Positions 59,031 to 64,000 of a DNA stretch of 64,000 nucleotides are shown in pieces. Under the pieces are notes generated by a model. That model saw only the letters and a list, made by a program, of their open reading frames with translations, was not told the origin of the DNA and ran no database searches. The position numbers were made by a program, and so were the translations under genes. Every line of letters begins with the position of its first letter. Position 1 is the stretch's first letter. Source of the stretch: Solen grandis (lineage: Eukaryota; Mollusca; Bivalvia; Adapedonta; Solenidae); NCBI GenBank assembly GCA_021229015.1, contig CM037787.1:34175874-34239873 (forward strand). The letters are read 5' to 3'.

Positions 59031-60927
59031 AAACTAGGTACACATTACATTATAATATGATCTATTTAATATTTATGCAAATTTATGGTTGTGACTTATA
59101 TTTCAATGTTGGATGAACATTGTAAAATTGGTTGTTCTGCCTCAGGTTTACCTTTGTGTTCAAGCTTTTATTCTATGAAGATGATTTTACATCTTAATGA
59201 AACTATATACACATTTACATTTTAATATTTATAATAATTTATAGCTGTGACCTATTTTTCATGGTTGGATGAAATGGTAAAATTGGTTGTTCTGCATTTG
59301 TTTAAGTTTTTAGCTTACCTGAGCACGAATTGCAAGGTGAGCTTCTGTGATCACCCTGCGTCCATTGTTCTTCGTCGTCCATTGTCAGCAATTTACTTCA
59401 AACAACAACTCCTCTTAAACCACTCTGCAGAATTTGATCAAATTTCACGAAATTTTCTAAAATAAACTTGATCCATGTGGAACCCTGGTTGCCATGGCAA
59501 CAGGAAGAAAAAAATTATGAAGACTTTAAAAAATCATCTCCTTCAAAACTATTGGCTAGATTTCAAAATAATTTGGTACAGATGTTCCTTGGGTAACTCT
59601 TTACCAAGATTGCTAAAATTATTCCGTTCGTGAAAAAAACATAGCCACCAGGGGCGGAGCTAATTTCTATAAAGTGAAATCTTTAAAATGACATCTCCTC
59701 TGAAACCGCTGGACAGAATTTTATTAAATTTGGCAGGAATGATCCTTGGGTGAACCTTCACAAAAGTTGCTAAAATTATTCCGATCCAACAAAAAACTTG
59801 GCTGCCAGGGGCGGGGCTAAGTTGCCCTATAAGTATATAGTGAAATCTTCAAACGACATCTCTGAAACCGCTGGACAGAATTTGATTAAATTTAGCAGGG
59901 ATGATCCTTGGGTGAACCTTCACAAAATTTGCTAAAATTATTCAGATCCATAAATAAACATGGCCGACAGGGGCAGGGCTAATTAGCCTTATTTGTGTAT
60001 AGTGAAATCTCTATATGACATCTCCTCTGAAATTGCTCGACAGAATTTGATTAAGTTGGCAGGGATGATCATTTGGTGAAGCATCACAAAAGTTGCTATA
60101 ATTATTCTGATTCATAAAAAAACATGGCCACCAGGGGCAGAGCTAATTTGCTTTGTATGTATATAGTAAAATCTTTAAATGACATCTCCTCTGAAACCGC
60201 TGGACAGAAGCAGGGATGATCATTGGGTGAAGCTTCACAAAAGTTGCTAAAATTATTCCAATGTGTAAAAAAACATGGCCGCCATGTGTGGGGTTAATTT
60301 GCCTTTTATGTATATATAGTGAAATCTTTAAACAACATCTTCTCTGAAACTGCTGGACAGATTTTGATTTAATTTGGCAGGGATGATCCTTGGGTGAAGC
60401 TTTATAAAACTTGCTGAAATTATTCTGATCCATAAAAAAACATGGCCGCCAGGGGCGGGGTTTATTTGCCTTATATGTGGATAGTGAAATCTTTAAATGA
60501 CATCTCCTCTGCAACTGTTGGACAGAATTTGATAAAACTTTGCAGGGATCATCTCCTTCAAAACTACTGGCTAGTTATCAAAGTATTTTAATACAGACTG
60601 ATGTTCCTTGGGTAACCCTATACTCAGGTGAGCGATCTAGGGCCATCATGGCCCTCTTGTTTTGTTTTTCTAGGTAGATGACTTTACATCTTCCTGAAAA
60701 TTGACATACATGTATATCATGATTATGGCTGTGGCTTGGTAAAATTGGTTATTCTGCCCCAGGTTTTCTCTGTGTTTAAGCTTCTTTTTCTTTAATGGTA
60801 ACTTCACATCATCAGGAAACTTTGTACAAATATACATCATTATAATAATCTTCTAAAACTACAAGCAAATATTTGGTTCTGACCATATTTTGGTGGGGCA
60901 TTAGTGTCTCAGAGACACATTTTCTTG
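59031..60927 (+). mobile_element. Outer hairpin-ended element, split by a nested one
   Basis: The body phrases GGTTTACCTTTGTGTTCAAG and ATGGTAAAATTGGTTGTTCTG occur before 59300, and related ones (TGGTAAAATTGGTTATTCTG, CCCCAGGTTTTCTCTGTGTT) resume after 60665. The 3' end is the perfect hairpin GTGTCTCAGAGACAC (60904-60918) followed by ATTTTCTTG and TTTT, as in the element at 41911-42393. Its 5' end is lost in the gap. Confidence 0.65.
59309..60659 (+). mobile_element. Hairpin-ended element with ~163-bp internal repeats
   Basis: The head TTAGCTTACCTGAGCACG...AAGGTGAGCT forms a hairpin and is followed by GTGATCACCCTGCGTCC. Six or seven monomers follow (GACATCTCCTCTGAAACCGC marks near 59690, 59855, 60017, 60181, 60334 and 60499), each with TTGCTAAAATTATTCCGATC, ACATGGCCGCCAGGGGCGGG and a TATATAGTGAAATCTTTAAA linker. 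The tail is the 17-bp palindrome AGGGCCATCATGGCCCT (60639-60655) and CTTG. The ORF at 60143-60514 is a reading through the repeats. Confidence 0.82.
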
Positions 60928-61126
60928 TTTTCAGCTAGGGATCGCTCTGCATTGCTTATAACTCAAGAATTTGAAGTCCTATTTCAATGCAGGTTTTTTT
61001 TGTTTTTTTTTTTTGTATTTTGCTCTTTGTTGATAATTGTGGCTAACTGACATAAAATGTTCCAGCTGATAAGGTTTAAAGTGAAAACCAAGATACTGCT
61101 TTTCAGTTCTAGTTTAATTTATTATA

Positions 61127-61963
61127 TCTCCCGCACAACGAAGTTGTAAGGGGGTATACTGGATTCAGCTTGTCTGTCTGGCCGTCCGGCCATCCAGCCA
61201 TCCATCCGTCTGTCTGTTTCTTAGTCCGGGCTGTAACTCAAAAAGTATAAAAGGCATCAAGATGAAACTTCATATGTGGATAGATCTCATTGAGGGGGAG
61301 TGCAGTGTTCAAGAACCATAACTCTCTGTCGCGTAATTTTGGAGTTATTGCCCTTTGTAAATTTTCATACTTAATTTTTGTCCGGGCTGTAACTCGGAAA
61401 GTATAAAAGATATCAAGATGAAACTTCATATGTAGATAGATCTCATTTAGGGGGCGTGCAGTGACCAAGAACCATAACTCTCTGTCGCGTAATTTTGGAG
61501 TTATTGCCCTTTGTAAATTTTCATACTTAATTTTTGTCCGGGCCGTAACTCAAAAAGTATAAAAGGCATCAAGATAAAACTTCATATGTGGATAGATCTC
61601 ATTGAGGGGGAGTGCAGTGATCAAGAACCATAACTCTGTTGCATAATTTTGGAGTTATTGTCCTTTGTAAATTTTCATACTTAATTTTTGTCTGGGCCGT
61701 AACTCAAAAAGTATAAAAGGCATCAAGATGAAACTTCATAAGTGGATAGATCTCATTGAGGGGACGTGCAGTGACCAAGAACCATAACTCTCTGTTGCAT
61801 AATTTTAGAGTTATTGTCCTTTATAAATGTTCATGCTTAATATTTATTTTCCTTGTTGAGCCAATACATTTACATGTCTCTGACCTACATGTTATTTGTA
61901 TTTAAATCCCTGTGACAAAGTGACATACAGGGGGTATTTGTGCCATTACAATGGCAGTTCTAG
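61127..61963 (+). mobile_element. Non-autonomous Helitron-like element with ~156-bp internal repeats
   Basis: It begins TCTCCCGCACAACGAAGTTG after an A and ends with hairpin TGCCATT-AC-AATGGCA (61941-61956), then GTTCTAG, followed by T. A 5' TC, a 3' hairpin a few bases before CTAG, and insertion between A and T without duplication are Helitron hallmarks. Four internal monomers start at about 61225, 61381, 61537 and 61691 (phrase GTAACTCAAAAAGTATAAAA), preceded by a CCGTCTGTCTG-rich stretch. No Rep/helicase coding sequence. Confidence 0.78.
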
Positions 61964-62348
61964 TTATTATAGAAAATCTTAAAAAATTTCTGTTGACCCA
62001 GTGGTCAGAATTTTATTCAAATTTGCACAAATGATCATCTTGTAGTGCTCTTCAATAATTGCTAAAATAAAAATGATCCCTTTAAAAATTAGGTCCCTAG
62101 AGGGTCTGTTAGTGTCCCTATACATGTATACTGTTTATAGAAAATTGTAAAAATCTTGTGTGAAACCATTAACCAGAATACAATATCAACAGGCACAAAG
62201 GTCACCACTAGCGCTATACCATAATTGCTGCATAAAGTTGATCCCTTGAAAAATGAGGTCCCCAAGTGTGTTGGCTAGTTTCCTTATATACTCTTTATAG
62301 AAAATTTAAAAAATCATCTCCTTTAAAACTGATGATCAGAATTTAATC
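61964..62348. repeat. ~163-bp tandem repeat, left part
   Basis: ATAGAAAATCTTAAAAAATT-like starts recur near 61970, 62136 and 62297, with AATTGCTAAAATAAAAATGATC and GGGTCTGTTAGTGTCC phrases. The array resumes at 63706-63837 after the nested element. Confidence 0.7.
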
Positions 62349-63705
62349 ATGCCCCCCTTCGAAGAAGAGGGGGCATTTTGCTTTGCACATGTCGGACCGT
62401 CGGTCCGTCTGTAGACCAAACAGTTTCCAATCAATAACTTGGGAATGCCTGGGCCTAGGAACTTCAAACTTAGTCTGGAGATTGATCATGAGCAGTAGAT
62501 GAACCCTATTGTTTTTGGAGTCACTTGGTCAAAATTCAAGGTCATAGTGACCTTGATTTACTGGGCTTGAATTTGAAAATGCTGACCAAGCTGTTTCCAT
62601 CAATAACTTGAGAACCTGGACCCAGGAACTTCAAACTATGGAGATTGGTCATGATCAGTAGATAAACCAAATTGATTTTTGAGGGCAAGGTCACAGTGAC
62701 CTTGATTTACTGGGTTTGTTAAAATGGTGATCAAACCATTTCCGATCAATAACTTAAGAACGCCTGGGCCTAAGAACTTCAAACTTAGTATGGAGATTGT
62801 GCATGACCAGTAAATGACCCCTTTTGATTTAGGGATAACTAGGTCAAAGGTCAAGGTCACTGACATTGAATGCTGAGATAGATTCTGATCAAAATTGTTT
62901 CTGGTCAAATCTTTTTCACCAGATTTTTTTCATCATTTTCACCTTTACTGGATGCAATAAACAAGGTAAAACTCAAATGAGACATTATTCTTCTTGTTCA
63001 TTGTCTGCATGCTTTTCATTTAATTTCATGGTGCTAATTGCATTAAAACTGCAGTGCCCTTGCTGTGTTGACCTACTTATGATACGGAGGTAAATGCAAA
63101 TAATTTTCTTCTATCTTCTATCCAAAAAAAATTGCATTTGTATCACTTTGTACTCAACACAGCAATTTGACTCTGCCTCCTATAGGCGGGCACTGGAAAC
63201 TAAACCACTGCATGAAGCTTTAGTGCAGAATGCATTGGGGTAAGAAAAAAAATTGTTTCCACTACAAGCACCAAAAATATGGGTAAGGTGGGTTGGTAAA
63301 ACTTTTATCCAAAATGTTTCATTTTTATGAATGTCCTAAGCAAATTATGTGCATTGGTCACATGGTTTCATCTATCATCATGTGACTTGTATGGTGGCAG
63401 TGGTTTAAGTAGTGTAGCATGACATAACGGATGCGCGGAGTTTGGGATGGCCTTTGGGCATACATTTTTTACAAACATATCTTGTATATATTAAAATCTG
63501 TATATTATTGACAGTGTTACTTTACATAAAATTTCCAATTCATTGACATTTATTTCAGTAAAGATAAAGTTTCATGTTTTCACCAAGATAAGTTCTGAAC
63601 TTTGTAACATGCCCTCATTATAAAGCCAAACATCATACATATAATATAGCTGCATAAATATTATGGCATATGAGGGGGGCATATTTGTTTTACAAACATT
63701 TCTTG
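62349..63705 (+). mobile_element. Hairpin-ended element with ERE-like palindromes
   Basis: Head hairpin GCCCCCCTTC-GAA-GAAGAGGGGGC (62351-62374), CGGACCGTCGGTCCGTCTGT, then three internal monomers of 145-170 bp (marks near 62414, 62584, 62729). The tail is GGGGGGCATATTTGTTTTAC then AAACATTTCTTG. A second similar tail (GGGCATACATTTTTTACAAA then CATATCTTG) ends near 63482, so two related elements may be nested. No coding capacity. Confidence 0.72.
62539..62702. promoter_or_regulatory. Two AGGTCAnnnTGACCT palindromes in tandem monomers
   Basis: AGGTCATAGTGACCT at 62539-62553 and AGGTCACAGTGACCT at 62688-62702 are perfect matches to the inverted-repeat-3 nuclear receptor (oestrogen response element) consensus. 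The third monomer reads AAAGGTCAAGGTCACTGAC, a broken version with a TCAAGGTCA half-site. Whether any receptor binds is unknown. Confidence 0.5.
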
Positions 63706-63837
63706 TTTCATTTGGCGTAACAGGTCACCTCATAGTCTACCATAATTGCTAAAAGTCAATACCTTAAAAAATAAAGCCCACAGGGGGTCTGCTAGTTACC
63801 TTAAATATTCCATGTGTTAGATATTGATCAACTCAAT
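63706..63837. repeat. ~163-bp tandem repeat, right part
   Basis: TACCATAATTGCTAAAAGTC and CACAGGGGGTCTGCTAGTTA continue the array seen at 61964-62348, showing that the element at 62349-63705 inserted into it. Confidence 0.65.
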
Positions 63838-64000
63838 AGGGGTGTTTCTAGGACTGGTTTGACCATTGGTGAGATAATGTGATGGGGTATAGTATCATGC
63901 CTCTAGTCGCTGGAGTGATATAAACGTGAGATATCACCCTATCTGTCTCATAAAGACAAATCCCAAAATGATGGAAATACTGTTGGTGGGATGCATAAAA
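63838..64000 (+). mobile_element. Family I SINE, head missing, cut by the window end
   Basis: AGGACTGGTTTGACCATTGG, TAATGTGATGGGGTATAGTA, CTATCTGTCTCATAAAGACA and GATGGAAATACTGTTGGTGG match the body and 3' part of family I with more divergence than the other copies. Confidence 0.72.

Noticed and set aside
60143..60514. 123-codon repetitive ORF
   Set aside because: Reverse reading of the ~163-bp internal repeats of a mobile element. The frame is not maintained across all monomers.
59690..60560. CRISPR-like regular spacing of repeats
   Set aside because: The ~163-bp units are contiguous tandem repeats in a eukaryotic mobile element, without short direct repeats and unique spacers.
61238..61468. 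76-codon ORF with repeated NEIYLHMKFHLD segments
   Set aside because: Reading through two ~156-bp monomers of the Helitron-like element; no independent evidence.

Overview
The window is eukaryotic, AT-rich and almost entirely non-coding. It is most likely from a bivalve mollusc. That rests on the kinds of sequence present: short exons with consensus splice sites, SRCR and PAN/apple exons, two families of tRNA-derived SINEs, several non-LTR retrotransposon relics, and many short elements that carry internal tandem repeats of about 160 bp between terminal hairpins, which resemble the 'pearl'-type elements I recall from oysters. The species cannot be told from the sequence alone. Two runs of 100 N (8831-8930 and 58931-59030) divide the window into three contigs.

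Region by region. 1-8830 is a separate contig, mostly a higher-order satellite with a monomer of about 445 bp full of TGACGTCA motifs. Its copies differ mainly by homopolymer-like changes, which suggests poor consensus quality. 8931-23832 and 26777-41060 are two direct copies (A and B) of one segment of about 14.3-15 kb, separated by about 2.9 kb. Each copy carries the same three-exon gene on the minus strand, the same SINEs, the same CR1/Jockey-like LINE relic and the same three MITE-like elements. Each copy also has a private retrotransposon insertion with an intact empty site in the other copy. 41061-55800 is intergenic and holds a nested SINE, a second small segmental duplication (44438-45927), a 500-bp palindrome (47074-47573), a hairpin-ended repeat element (48797-49466) and an L1/Tx1-like LINE relic (54150-55565). 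55812-57067 holds the last three coding exons of a protein tyrosine kinase on the minus strand; its upstream exons are not visible. 57400-58930 is another LINE relic, cut by the second gap. 59031-64000 is a nest of hairpin-ended, Helitron-like elements with internal arrays of about 145-170 bp.

Genes. The best complete model is copy B of the duplicated gene: exons 36256-35959, 31930-31711 and 29781-29610 join in frame to a 229-residue protein with a probable signal peptide, a PAN/apple-like domain and a group A-type SRCR domain. It is probably secreted and could be a recognition molecule, but its ligand is unknown. Copy A has the same exons with two single-base frameshifts, one in the signal-peptide region and one in the SRCR domain that creates an early stop, so as it stands it is a pseudogene or contains assembly errors. 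The kinase fragment is the only other gene I can support. No functional tRNA or rRNA gene and no CRISPR array was found.
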